NCBI RefSeq assembly: GCF_905115235.1
Contig: NC_051852.1
Location: 167,046,164-167,110,163 of the forward strand
Source of the DNA: Hermetia illucens
Taxonomy: Eukaryota > Arthropoda > Insecta > Diptera > Stratiomyidae
Length of the DNA: 64,000 nt
Direction: 5' to 3'
Below, piece by piece: positions 34,487 to 49,400 of the stretch (position 1 is the stretch's first letter; the number at the start of each line of letters is the position of its first letter). A program made the position numbers and the translations under genes. Under the pieces are notes generated by a model that did no database searches, was not told the DNA's origin, and saw only the letters and a list, made by a program, of their open reading frames with translations.

Positions 34487-37400
34487 TCAGTTCAGAGACC
34501 GTCGTCGTTGCTTGTGGTAGCAAGTGTTATCAGAAATTTCATTAGATATGCGTGCCAGCAATGGAAGTTCGCGCATCGAGACGTTAACAGAGGGAAGCGG
34601 TTCGAGCTTGGATAATTGTTTAATTGCTGTGAACTTATCAGGTGTTGCTGGCATGCTGTTGACTGATGGGTCATCGGTCCCGTTTGGTTGTTGCTGTACT
34701 GTAATCTTACTATTCATCGCTGCACACTCTTTCATCATCATCAAGTGGTCCAATTTGTCTACAGTTGCATTCAGTTCACTCTCCCAAACATCTTGCTCCT
34801 GTTGTCCGTCACCACCTTCCACAGGTCGAACAGCAAGCGTTTTCACTTTTCTTCGCAATGCCTCCAGATCATAATCTTCGCCATCATCGTCCAGGCAAGT
34901 ATCGTCACTCTCTGCATCTCTCTCACTTTGTACTGAGCTTGCCGTTAATGATGAGACACTGCCCATCGAAGGAAATTCGCATTTATCTAATTCGAGATTG
35001 TAATCAGGCACAGGACATAGTTCGGCACCAACACCTGGTTCTCGTGGACCAGGCGGAGCAGCCAAATGTAAATCGCCACGTTTTTTATGGATCTCTTCAC
35101 TAATGTGTTCTAGGTTGCGCAGTGCAGTCGAGTAGCTTCCTTTCGCTCCTTGCAACTGTCCTTGCAGCTCCTGAATTCGACTTTTTTGTGTGTGTAGTTG
35201 ATCTTGACAGATTTGTTTTTCTTCAAAATATGGTCGCGACTTTTGGATGTTGCGACGAAGGCGGTCTTCAAGTTGCTGAACCTAAACAGAAAAAAAATAG
35301 TTATCATCTCGAAACTTTGCGCAGTCATTGCTCATTACCTTCAGTTCAGCTGCGTTGAATGCTTGTGCCTTACGTTGATGTTCGGCATGACTTTCGGCTT
35401 TTTTATTCTCTGCGTCCATAACCTTGGCAGTTGCATGGTTCAGCATCTCTTGCCAAGCGTTGTCGAATTGCCACTCATGAGAATTACTCATAAATCGTTT
35501 TTCGGCCAACGCCACCGTCTCTTTTGCAGCTGCGTGAATTTCTATATGAAAAAGAAAAGCGGAAAAAAAATGAATACACGTTCCCATTTTCCTAAAGGTG
35601 AAATGATATCACGTACCATTTGCACGCTGAAATTTCACGGCTGCTTTTTGGCATTCGACTTGGGCATCTTTTGCCTTTTCCAGCGCTTCATAGTAGGGAC
35701 GAGCCTTCTCTATGCAGCTGCCAAGCTTTTTAGAGAGCAATTTCAACCGTCGCGTTGATTCATTAAGCAAAATTCTAAATGTTGAGTTCGCCTCCTGTAT
35801 TTGAAATATTTGAAGAAAAATAATGGAAGGCGTCAGAACAATGTGAAAATAGAGTTTTCTTTTTTTTTTTAAATATTTATTTTAAAAGAAGTGACACTGC
35901 GGAAACTCCAGCAGTTGTCATCTTGAACGTATTCGACATACCTCCAATTCAATTTCCAGTTTGTTGATTTCATCTGTAGCCGTGTTGAGGTTCTCGAGTT
36001 CAATCTGGAAATGGGAAAAAAGTCTCTTAATTTACATTGTCATAATTCATATGTACGCACATCACTACAGCATTTAAATTGAACATAATTTCCATTTTCA
36101 AAGGCTTAAAATCTAGTCAATATTAGGCAGCTCTGAATAAACTTAGATGGCCCTAAAATTTCGCTTGGTATTCGCCGCGTTCGAGAGAAGAAACCTCCGA
36201 AGAATTTTTGGCCCTCTACATGAGGATAGACGATTCCGTAGCCTACACAATGACGAAATCTATGAGCGATACCATGACCGTCCGGTTGTGGATAAAATCC
36301 GGCTCAATAGGTTACGATGGGCGGGTCACTTAATCCGTATGGATGAGGATGATCCCACCCGGAAAGTCTATAAGGGCAACATCTATGGTATAAAAAGAAG
36401 ACGAGCCAGACCCTGCCTAAGATGGAGCGAGGGCGTAGGTCAGGACACCAGACAGCTTTTAGGGATATCGAATTGGTGGACCTCGGCGCAAAACTGGGAT
36501 GTCTGGAATTCCCTATTAAGGCAGGCCTAGACCGGATACCGGTTGTTGCGCCGTTGCTGATGATGATTGAAAATAAGATCAGGAAGACAAACATTCATTG
36601 TGAAAAAAGAAAATTAGAGGAAAGTATTAAAACGAAATGAACCGTCCACTTTCGGAAGAGAGCCTGTGTGGAATCGCAAATCCAAGAACAAAGTCTTTTA
36701 TTAGGTGTAGTGCACTATCCCTTAAAATCGCCTATTTAACGACCTCCTGTGTCCGGATAGCTGAGTGGTTAGAGCACAAGGCTGTCGTACGGAAGGTCGT
36801 GGTTCAAATCTCTCACCGGTGGCAGTGGGGTTTATATCGTGATTCGACGTCGGATACCAGTCGACTCAGCTGTGAATGAAATACCTGAGTCAAATCAGGG
36901 TAATCTCAGGCGAGCGCAATGCTGACCACATTGCCTCCTATAGTGTACTGTAAGGAACCGTTACGGTCTTGAATGAAAAATGAGCACACTTCAAGGCCCT
37001 GATCCAATATGGATTGTTGTGCCAACGATTATTATTATTATTTAACGACCTCCCCTGCGCTTATAGATTTTGGCAAATCGAACGTTTTCAAGAAGCAAAT
37101 AATGCGCAGATTCTTCAGTGAAAAAATCCTTTCCGAAGTATCTACGTCTAAGATTTAAAGGGACCTGGCAGATGGATATGAAATGGGGGCCATCATCCCT
37201 TCCTCATATCAGTCACATATAGCCGAGACCACCTCTGCGTGTTAGTTTGCTCGAATGCCCCAATGTCTGCTTCAAAAATGCTTTGTTTAGTTGGCCACCT
37301 TTCAACAAGTAGTGGTAGCTCTGCACCAATTAGCTTGATATGGTGTTGCTTTAGTCAAAGTCTTAGGTAGAAAAATCGAGCCCTATTGCCAATAAAATTG

Positions 37401-40400
37401 CATCCCACCTGAAAGGTAGCCCGTAAATTTATACCTATGGATTGAGAGCTATAACACATCGTTCAATAAGTCCCGGGACTAGCGTAGAAATGGCGCTAAT
37501 AATGCCATTTATATACCAAGGTTCGGAAGTACCAACCTTCAGATAAGATGTGTCAAAATTTGATGTAATTCGAAACATAACCAAGAAAGCTATAGTGGTT
37601 AAACTGACGCTACCTTTGCAATCGTGAAAAAATGGACCAAAACGAGTTTCGTGTGCTGATAAAACATTGTTTTCTAATGCGGAAAAAACACTGTTCAAGC
37701 TCAACAATGGCTTGAAAAACGTTATCCGGACTCTACTCCGTCGAAAACAAGCATTTGATGCGGAACGCTCGGGTCGGTCAAATGAGGGAGTAACTCCCGA
37801 AAACACCAAGCAAGTATTGAAAATCGTGATGGATGACCGCAAAATGAAAGTGCGCGAGATAGCTAAGATGGTGAACATATCAACTGGTAGTGCATTTACT
37901 ATTTTGCACCAAAAATTGGCTATGAAAAAGGTTTTTTCCAAATGGCTGCCGCGTTTACTCACAATGGAACAAAAGCAACAACGTATCAATGATTCGGAGA
38001 GCTGTTTGACACTGTTTACTCGCAATAAACAGGGATTTTCTGCGTCGATATGTGACAGTGGACGAAACATGGATTCACCATTTCACTCCGGAGTCAAGTC
38101 GGCAGTCAGCTGAATGGCGTACGACCGGTAAAAGACCGGCAAAGCAAAACACAACAGTCGGCCGGCAAAGTGATGGCGTCCGTATTCTGGGATGCGAATG
38201 GTATAATTTTCATTGACTACCTCGAAAAAGGAGAAACCATCAATAGCGACTACTACATGGTGTTATTGGATCGTTTGAAGGACGAAATAGCGAAAAAACG
38301 CCCACACATGAAGAAGAAGAAAGTCATCTTTCATCAAGACAACGCACCGTGCCCCAAGTCAATCAAAACGATGACCAAATTCAACGAATTAGGCTTCCAA
38401 CTGCTTCGTCATCCTCCGTACTCGCCGGATCTGGCCCCCAGCGACTACTGGCTCTTTGCGGATCTCAAAAAGATGCTCCAGGGAAAAAGATTTGGCTCAA
38501 ATGAGGAGGTGATCGCTGCTACTGAGGCTCATTTTGAGTCAAAAGACAAATCGTTCTACAAACATAGCATTGAAAAGTTAGAGAAGCGTTGGAATAATTG
38601 TATAACCCTTGAAGGTGATTATGTTGATGAATAATAAAGAATTTTGCCGATAAAATGTTGTTTTCATAGTTAGTCCCGGGACTTATTGAACGATGTGTTA
38701 TATGACTGCCGGTTCTGGTCTCAAATTTTAGATACTGATGGTTTGCCGCTCCTCCATCTTTTTCTGTATATTTTCCACTCTGCAAACGTAGGTTACCCAG
38801 CAGTTGTTTCATCTTGCTGAAGCGCCTCGAATAAATGAAGCTTTACACAGAAGCATCTTCATCATGAATGTTTAGCCGAACTTAGGCCCTCCTTCAGAGC
38901 TTTGTGGACATCTTTAAACCGATTTCACCCCATGGCCGAATCAAACTTCAAAGCGCCATTGGGGAGTGCTTTAGTCATTTTCCTCTGTTTTGCCAAATTC
39001 GAGTTCTACCAAGATGTTTTACCCTCTTTTGGTATTCTGTGGCGAAGAAGCAACTTGCGTGTTGGACACACGCAGATGCGAATCGCGGTTGTCATGAAAC
39101 CGAAAGACAATTTTTGACAGCCAAAAATTGTTGTATTGTTTATCTCTTTCAGAAACCAGAAAGCAAAACATAAAGCGCCTGTCAGTAAATGACACCGCTA
39201 AACTTAACCACTGGCGGACGGAGCTTACGCTAGGTGGCCGTGCGTCAAGCCAATTTCTGCGTGAAATGAGTAAGTTGGGTGGTGACAAAGTCGGTACCGG
39301 GCTGTTACAGTCTTTGTGACTGCAGAGGCTCCCGAAGAGGACGCAGGCTATCCTGGCATGTGCCGATTCGGGGTCCTTGGGCATGTTAGTCGCACCGCGG
39401 ATAAAATTGGCGAGGTGTCCCGACAACTCAAGTCAGTTGGCTCAGCTGCAGTAGATGGTGGCAGCATTAACAGCTACCGTCTCTGAGTAAGCATTCCTAT
39501 CTTAGGCGCAGAAGCTTCGAAATGTTTGCGGTTAGCATCCAGCCAGCCTCTTATTGGCGAGATCCTGGTACACGGCTAATCAAACCATTTGGCATGATTA
39601 GATTAAAAAACAAGAAGAAAAAAGTTGACTGACGATTTCGTCCAGGGCAGAGGCGACTCATCACCCTAGGAGCACCGTGACCGAAAGTAACGACAGATGG
39701 TAATCGCTCCACTTAAATATAATCGCAAACACGTAATGGATACGAATTATATTCAATCGAAATCCGTCATAAGTCCACACCTAAGCCAGGCCGAAGAAAA
39801 TTTTTTGTTGAGGATGCTGAGAGTCCTGAGTCCGCACCCACTTGGTGACGGACTGGACTACTTGGGAAGCAACTTACTTCCTCTTCTTACTCCACGGACT
39901 CCTCTCCTCGGTGCGAGGTGAGGTAGCATCTGATGAGTTGCCTCTGCTCTGGGCGAAACCGTCAGTCAACTTTTGCGTTCTTTTTTGAAAACTTGAGTGT
40001 TTAACCCAAAAAAGAGGAATCTGTGGACTATAAAAGAGGAAGTAAGTTGCTTCCCAAGTAGTCTGGTCCGTCACCAAGTGGATGCGGACTCAGGACTTCC
40101 AGCATCTTCAACAAAAAATGATTATATTCGCAGTGGATTCATATTTCTTTGCTCTTTATTTGAAGAGCTTACACGATTCGCGATGTTTAGTGTGTTTTGG
40201 TTGTATTTTCTACTTCTATAGGTAGTTTGTTTAGGGCGTCGATACGACTGCCGCGCAGTCCTCCATAGATTGCCATTATTTAAACTTAGCCTAAAATACC
40301 AAGATGGTGCAGCCGCAAAGATAAATAATGTACATACGCAGCCATAGTTCTATTTACACAGAAAAATCAGATAATCTTAGTATTACATCTATTTGAGTAA

Positions 40401-43400
40401 AGGATTGTCACATAAGTAGGACAAAGGCCTGGAATTATAGTGAATAGATTACATTGCGTACTAATCTAACTAATTTCTTCGGAATCGACCCTCTAATCTT
40501 GGAAAAGGGCAATATATAACATTGCAGATAACAGATTCTTTGAATTAAGCTATTCTGGTCTATCAGAGCTAAATAATGACATGCATAACCTAATCGTGAC
40601 ATGTTGATTGGAAATGTGCCTCTCGATTCATAGAACAAAATGAGCTTTTGGGTCGATTCTAAATAGTCGTGTATTTGTTTCATAACTTGCAATGAATTAT
40701 AATGTTTTACGTCTCCCACGCTACTTTCAAATCCTGGCAGGAATTAAGCCGAGGGTGATACAATTTGCAAATTGAAAACGAATTCAAATGAAACGAAATT
40801 TATGTATTTTAATATATGAAAGGAAAGGCCCCCCACATGAGGATGGACTATTCCGTAGCCTACATAACCACGAAATCTATGAGCGATACCATGACCGTCT
40901 GGTTGTGGATAAAAATCGGCTCAATAGGTTACGGTGGGCGGGTCACTTAATCCGTATGGATGAAGATGATCCCACCCGAAAAAGTCTATAAGGGCAATAT
41001 CTATGGTAGGAAAAGAAGACGAGGCAGACCCTGCCTAAGATGGAGCGATGGCGTGGGCCAGGACGCCAGCCAGCTTTTAGGGATATCGAATTGGTGGACC
41101 TCGACGCAAAACCGGGATGTCTGGAGTTCCTTATAAAGGCAGGCCTAGACCGGATACCGGTTGTTGCGCCGTTGATGATGATGAAAGGAAAAACCAAATG
41201 AGCATGAAAAGACCCTAAAGCAAAATTCATATAATCTAAAAAAAATAAGGCAACAATTAGAGGAAAGTTATTACAAAATACAACGAAAAGTGAAAATAAA
41301 TAAAAGATGAACTGAAAAAATGGAAAATAAAAGAAAATAAAAAGTAAATCTGCGAAAAAATTGGTATAAAATCGGTTATAAAGTAGCTAAATTTCAGTCA
41401 ATCAAAAAAATCCTACGTGCTTCAATATAGTTCAAATTTGAATTTGATCGGTTGAAAACTAGACGGCGCTAGATTTTAGCTCAATTCGAAAGACCTGGTT
41501 TCAAAAAAAAAACTGTTTAAAGTTTTGCGTGTTAAAATTGTAAGGAAATTAATATTTTATCTCTAATTTACGATGCCTGGGCCATACAGTAGATCTTCGA
41601 AAACAAATATTTTTAATCCTCTCATTCTCCTTGGAGAAAAACATGCTCGACGGGAGTCTCTAGCTTCTTCAGTGAGAGGACGCTCAGAATGCGCTATATC
41701 CGTGCTGTCAGCTTCTGAGCAAAAGTTGTAACAATAAAATGGCTTTTTTGTTGAGTATGCTGGGAGTCTTGAGTCCGCATCCACTAGATGACACACCAGA
41801 CCACTCGGGAAGCAACTTACTTCCTCTCTTGTGGTCCACGGGCTCCTCCTTTTTGGGTTAAACAGCCAATTTTATCAAAAAAATTGACCGACGGTTTTGT
41901 CCAAAGCAGAAGCAACTCATCAGACGCTGCCTCACCTCTGCCCTGGGAGCAGCGTGACAGAAAGTAGGGACAAGTGGTAATTGTTCCATTTATATATAAT
42001 CGCAAACACAACATGAGTGCGAATTATATTGAAGTGAAATCCATCGTAAGTTCGGAACTAAACCAGGCCGAAGTGAATTTTTGTTGAGGATGCTGGGAGC
42101 CCTGAGTTCGCATCCACTAGATGACGGACTGGACCACTTCGGAAGCAACTTACTACTGTTTGCGATTATATATAAATGGTGCAATTACCACCTGTCCCTA
42201 CTTTCGGTCATGTTGCTCCCAGGGCAGAGGTGAGGCAGCGTCTGATGAGTTGCCTCTGCCCTGAACGAGACCGTGGGTCAACTTTTTTTTAATAAAATGG
42301 CATTGTAATATCAAGTTGATTCATAACTTGCATTATACCATTATAGATATCATTATCATAAGTTATTGCAAGTTTTGCTGTTGGAAGCAGATTCAGGACC
42401 TTTTGCCCATACCGTCACATTAAAACTTCTGTCCTAGTTTTGAGTAAATCCGCTCAAGCATAGCGTTAGTTACTCATCTTTCATCAGGCTCGCAATTACT
42501 TTCATTTTCTTTGGTCGCCTTTTATGCCAAGTACACCATGAACTCCCTCCTTCAGAGTATATATGATGTTTTTGGTGCGTTTCATTTTAGAAATTATCAC
42601 ACAGTGCAGCAATTATAGAGGTATCACGTTGCTGATACCGTGTATAAGACATTTTTCGCTATCTTCCTCCGCCCATTCCAAAGAGGTTTCACTGCCGACA
42701 AATGAGCAATACACCAGATTTTTTATACGTGGAAAGCGATGAAAAACTGTTGGAATATGGCCATTAGTTACACCATCTTTTCATCGACTTGAAGGCTGCT
42801 TATGATAGCATAACCAAGGGAACATTGTATACGGCCTTAAGAGAATCCGGTATTCCGATCAAATTGATAAGATTGACCTAGCTTATCCTGACCCATGCAC
42901 AAGGTCTGATAAAGGCAGGAAAGTGATCCTTTCTGGGCCATTCTAAGACAAGGGGATGCTTCTAATGCATTCTTTGAATCTAACCCTGGAAAAAGTGATC
43001 CGCAATGCTAATGTAAATGCGAAAGGCTCCATCCTCTTCAAGTCCCCCCACCATGAGAAGAACAACTTGAGATCTACAATCTACCTTCATTTAGATCGAG
43101 TCGGCGGGAAATGACGCGAGATTTTGGGCAACACAATAATGAAGGGAAGGCGGAATATATGCTGGCAAAGTGAGCACCAGAAACCAAACAAATAACCGCA
43201 TCGGATGGCAGTTAAATGAAAATAGTAAAGATAAGAGGCTACAGCCTTCAAACCGTTGATAATGTCGGTTGGAAATTACAACCGATAACAGCTACAACGA
43301 TGATACTCATGCACGGATATTCGCTGTCAACTGAGCCTGTTTCAGCTTACAAAATTGTTCCGCTTGAAACGTCTCACCATAAGGTGAAAACTCTTACTAT

Positions 43401-46400
43401 AGAAGACAATCACAGTGCTCATGTATTCCTCGGAAACTTAGGCTCTTTGCAAGGAAAATTGCGAACTCTCGGTCGCGTTCGAGAGAACAATTCTCCGAAG
43501 AATTGTTGGTGCCCTTCCAGAGAATGGACGATTCCGTCGCGAATATAACGATGAAATTTGTGAGTGATACCGTGACCGTCTCGTTCTTAATAAAAGATGC
43601 TTAGTGGTTTTCGGTTTTAGTGGATCGCATAATCGGTATGGGTGAGGATGATCCAGCCCTGAAAATCTATAAGGAAATATCTATGTTTGCAAAAGTAGAC
43701 TTGTTAGATCCTACCTCAATGATAAGATAAAGCGTAGCCCAAATAGCCTACTCATTTTCATAAAATATTACAATAAAACGCGTTACTCCCGACAAGACCT
43801 ATTTTACGTTTTCTAATGGAATTTTTGGCATCAGTAGAAACATCTATTGACCTATTGTAAAAGACTAATAAACACAAATAATCCATAACACATTATTATT
43901 CATCAAATAAACTTTAAAGTTAAATGGCGAAATTTGCAACACCAAGACCTTACTCAAGAAATGCACTTTTTCGGCCATTTAAAATAAAATTGGATATAAA
44001 TTTTGAATAGTTAAACAATCATTTTCGCAAATAAAAAAAAAGTGGCCGAGTTTCGCGTCGTAATTAAATTCCGCACCAATAAGAAACCCATTTTGACAAT
44101 CCTGCATCATCATCTTGGTATATCAAAAGTCTGTGCAAATTGAATACCAAAAATGCTCAGTGATGTATTGCGTGTTGTCATGGGCTTTTCAATTTCTGCA
44201 GCGAGGACGAAGAAGATATTTTTGTCTTCATTGTTATTGAAGATAAAACTTTGTTTCATCTTGAGTCTAAACAGGACACCATATAATGGCAAAAAAAGAA
44301 GTATAAAATGTCTTAACTGAAAGACTCATGGGAACAGTTCTTTTGGATTCAAAAGGAATACAGGAAAATGTGCTTTCACGAGCGTGAGCATACGGAAGCC
44401 AGATATGCATAAAGAGGGATATAAACAGCCATCGCGACCGGGATTCAAATCTGGAGCTCGAAGATCGAGAGGCTCATAAGCAACCAACTCAACCATCTCG
44501 CGGCCAATGGTGTCTTTGACAATCAATATCGAAAATAAAACCTGTTCCAGATATACTATTCAGAACCTTTGCGGTGGGTTCAATTGCTCTACCACGATCC
44601 GAAAAGTTCGAAGTATGGCGGGTGTATCAAAACCGATTCGTGTCTCTGTTGGTGTTCATCAAGGAAGCGCCCTCGCACCACTCCTCTTTGTTCTTGTTAT
44701 GGAGACCGTCACACAGGATAACCAACGTCCAGCGCCCTAGACACTGCATTATGCAGATGATGTTTTTCTAGCGTCTAATAGCAAAAATGATCTCGAACAA
44801 CTTGTCCAAAAATGGAATGACCGCCTCATGCAGCACGGTCTCAGATTGAATCTAAACAAAACTAAATTTTTGACGACCGATTCTCATGAAACAGGCACAA
44901 TCACTGTCAGCGGCACTGATCTGCCCACAACTGAGCAATTTAAATACCTCGGGTCAACGCTATCAGCCAATGGAGAATTGCGTTATGAAATTGCTTCACG
45001 TATTAACGCAACCTGGATGAAGTGTCGTTCCACAACTGGTGTTCTTTGTGATCGACGTATCAATGAACGTCTCAAATCGAAAAATTACCGCAATGTCGTC
45101 CGTCCTGTCGCTCTCTATGGTTCTGAGTGTTGGCCAACTATAAAAGACAGTGAACGGCGTCTTGCGGTCATGGAGACGAAGATGTTACGTTGGACTAGTG
45201 GCGTGACACGTTTTGATTACATCCGAAATGAGGTGCTCAGAGGTGGCGGGGAGGAAGGCGGAGCGGTAACCCTGTCGGCTGAACCAAAACAAAGTGGCCG
45301 AGGAGAAGCTCCACGTGGTGGTACCGGGAAACGCTGTATCGCATTGGCTTGCCGGCCGTGATGCAGTAGGCGAATGCTCCAAGGCTAAATTAGGGCGATC
45401 AGACCCGAATCTGCACGGGGACTCATCTGAAGTGGCTTCGGCCACGAAACCTTACCAGGGCCATACTGGTACCATGGGAACCGAGGTAGCCCCTGGAGTC
45501 TTATACTTCGGGAGAATTCCTGTCGTATATGAGTACAGCTCGGTTGTTTGCGGTTGGCCCCCTAGTGGGAGCTTCATGGGGGTTGTGGTTATGCTCAAGT
45601 GAGAAGAGACCTTCAGGCCTCGGCGTGGTGTTGCGTTTCAACACGGGTACCGCACTCCTTAGTTCGGTAGATTTAGGCAGGTCTTGCATCCACCAGTATG
45701 AATGCTAAGCCATGCACTTGGCATAGACTGGTACCGTTGTTGCTTTGTCACAACGGGGCTCTGATTGTGGTCCCAAAATCAATCCGTGTCTTAAGAAGAC
45801 CGTAGGATTAAGTCTCCACGACAGGTACCTACGTAAAACACTCAACGACTTAACATCGGAAATGAGGATATCCGCGATCGTTATGGGGTTGCATCGATCG
45901 TGGAAAAGTTGCGAGAAAGGCGTCTTCGATGGTATGGTCACGCAATTCGTTGCCAAGATTGGTCTGGGCAGGCCTAAACAACGGTGGTTTGATACGCTGG
46001 ATGGGGATTTAAAAACCTCGAGATTGCACCCAGATCAGGCATTCGATAGAGCCAAATGGCGAAACCGATCACAACGAGCCGACCCCGCTTGTGAACGGGA
46101 CAAAGGCTGAAGAAAAAGAAGAAGAACCTTTTATTTAACAAAAATCGATAATTGAAAATGTAAGTCTCGCCTTATCGATTTAGTGCAATAGAAAGAACTT
46201 GACGTAATCCTCAATATGCATAAGATAGTGTTATCCTGACAGAGGAAAACGTTTTTGACTTTGAAATACCCCCTACACTATCATCTAAATAAGGATTTAT
46301 TACTGTGAAAAAAAAATCATTCAAATCACAAAGTATAAACAATTTCCTATCTTATTCATTATTCCTCCATTGACGTAATCATTAAATCATTCATTAATGA

Positions 46401-49400
46401 CGAAAGCAGACGCTTATTGCTCTCCAATCGAGATACGTCTGTACAATTGAATGGAAATGTGTATAAGTAAACAATATGCAAATTATTTATCAAATATACG
46501 AGAAGGAAACTAATAAAGTAATAAACATATAATGAGAACTCGAGTATTGTACGTTTTCATATTGAGCTGTAAAACATCGAGCCCCGAATGTTCTTCATAT
46601 TTGCACATCATGACGTGCGTATTTCATTATCAGGAAAAAGGTTATTAGTCCTTAAGTCGATATTCCCAAAGTATTTACGGAGAAATTCGATTGTAATGGT
46701 ATTTCCGTCCCTTCCGACAACATCAAACTGAAGTTTACATATTATGTGTTGATGACCTCGGTGGTCGAAGACCTTTTTAAACTACTATAATACTTTGCGT
46801 GATGTTGTTGAAACGGTAATTGTGGTGGATAAAGGTTTATTACTTAGCTTGGAATACGAAAAAGGCCTATTCACCTCAATTCCTGTTCTTTCGGTCGTTC
46901 ATCTACCTGTCGTATCAAACAAGGTACCTGTCCAAAGAATGGTTCACAGAGAATTCAAGGAATCGTTAGACTATTAGGGACAATGCCAAAATATTGTAAA
47001 ATTCTTTTGAAGGACATGGAAAAGATATCGAAACAAAGAATTGATGGCCCTTTTGTCACTCCGAAGAACCTTTGGAGGATTATACAAAAGGAATTAACAC
47101 GCAAGAATCTAGCCCAGGAAAAAAACTCGGTACATGATAAGAACAACGAATGTAGTAGCATAGTAACCAGGGTACCCATGATTTCTGTATATTTTAGGAG
47201 TCAAGGCTACATTAAGCGTTGAGTATATGAAGCATAAAAGTTGCGTAAGTAAATTCGTTACGAAATTGAGTTGTATTTGTAAAGTAAGCCGACGAACCGT
47301 GTTTGCAATGCAATTACGGGAAATATATTTACTTCCGGAAGCTAAAATACTTAATGGACTTGCACATTACTATTCATATTAGTTTTGAATATGACAACTT
47401 TATGAACATGAAATGTGTAGTTCCCTTTAAGTTTTCGTAGAAAACAAAACCTTATTCAAGTCGGTTAATCTATCATCAAGAAATGTAATGGAATCTCACT
47501 TGTATTTTCTCTATGTATTTCACCGAAGGTGTTGAATAACACTATCATAATCGAGTAAATGAAATAACACTATAAGCCTAGTTATCTTATGATTATGTCA
47601 GCATCATATATGGACGAACAAAAAAGGACTGAAAAGAAATCTGAGAGATCCCTCGTAAAAAAAGCAACCGACCTACTGCAAGTTTTATTAGTAGAATTTT
47701 TACCGAATTTGGAAGTATCGTGTTCACTCCTAACAATACCCAACTCCGGTGATCAAATAAAGTCTTCTAACCACCCTGCAATTAATTAGAAACTGTACGT
47801 TATTACCAATGTAATTATTTCCTTTTTTAAAGATGATAATATACAGAGTGAATGCAGTTAAATATTGCACCCAGAAGAAGGCGACAGTAAAAACGTTAAC
47901 GAAACAAGCTGTAATGCGTCTTATCATTGACATACAGTCTGTCAAGTAAGACCGTGGTCGACTTCACCGACAGGTAATGGAAGATTTCGCTCTAATTCCT
48001 TCGCGAGCCGATAGAGGGAAGCTTTGTCCTTGATGCATTGTCAACAAAGATTCAGTTGTCGTTGATCTTTTGAAAGAGAATCACGTTAAACGCCATGAGT
48101 GCTAAGTACGCGCCGCACTACGAGGCTGTGTTCCTTTGCATCCACCCGAAAGGTCCCAAAACGTCGCAATCAGTGAGAAAGTCGAAGGCATTTGTACAGA
48201 AGTGGATACAGTGATATAAAGTGACTAAAAATGTCGATGATTTACCAGAACGTGGCTCGATAGGAAAAGTGAACAAAAAAGATGAAAAAAGAATAGTGAA
48301 TCTGTTTTCGCGGAATCCTGCTTTAACACTGCGGCAAGGACAAGCAAAATTAATGGCAAAAGGTTTAGATATATCCTACGAAACTATCCGAACTCATCTT
48401 TGTACTCATGATCTGAAATGGCGCAACACAATGACGAAGCCTCTGTTGACTGAAAAACATGTGACAAATCGACTCGCTTGGGCCCATGAGAATATTAATA
48501 GAGATTTTGAAAATGTCATTTTTACTGATGAATGTTCTAAATGAGCACGTTCTGTCCTCACGGGAGCCTGGTCAACTTCCACCAATAGGCTTGTTCAGCG
48601 GACCGTAAAACATGGAATAAAGGTGCATCTTTGGGGCTGCTTCTCAAAGCAGGGATTCGGCACTTTGCACCTCTTTACTGGCAACCTAAATGCCGAGAAA
48701 ATGATAAAAATCTCCAAAAATTCTTTACTGCCATCTGCCAAACGATGGTTCATCACAAGAAATGAAGATTGAATTCTGCAGGAGGACAAAGATCCTAAAC
48801 ACCGCAGCAAGGTCTGTACTCAGTGGAAGACTCAATCTGGCATCGTTACATTGGATTGGCCGTCACAGTCGCCCGATGCAAACCCTATTGAAAATGTGTG
48901 GGCATATATTATATTAAACGGAAGCTTCGTGGAAGACGCACATACAGTATGCAAAATTCGTATTCGTACACCCATTTTTTTACCTATTATTTGTTATTTT
49001 TAAGTCAAATATAACATTAAGAGATAAATAAATTGTATATTATTATAGCAAATGAAGAGGTTAATTCATGTACATAATAACAAGTATAAAATATATTTTA
49101 AACTTAATAATAAAAACAGTAATTCATATAACACTCAAAACAAAATTCGTATTCGTACACCTACAGACTTCAAAAAATGTGCTAGAAATATAGTTTTAGT
49201 ACTTCGTGGGAAATCCTTTTTGTTTTATTATTGCTCTAAGCCTATTTGGCATTGCTTGAACTAATTTTTGGGTTAAGTTCGGTGAAATATTTTGCCATTC
49301 GGTCTGCAAGGCAGTTTTCAGGTCTTCTTTATTCCTAATACTGTAATTTTTTAGATTGTTCTTGCAAATAGACCATAAATTTTCTATTGGGTTAACGTCA

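Noticed and set aside
36752-36830. tRNA gene
   Set aside because: A and B boxes are present, but the segment continues into a SINE body with target duplications, and a second copy has the same tail.
46983-47222. 79-codon gene
   Set aside because: No domain, no conserved motif, AT-rich intron setting.
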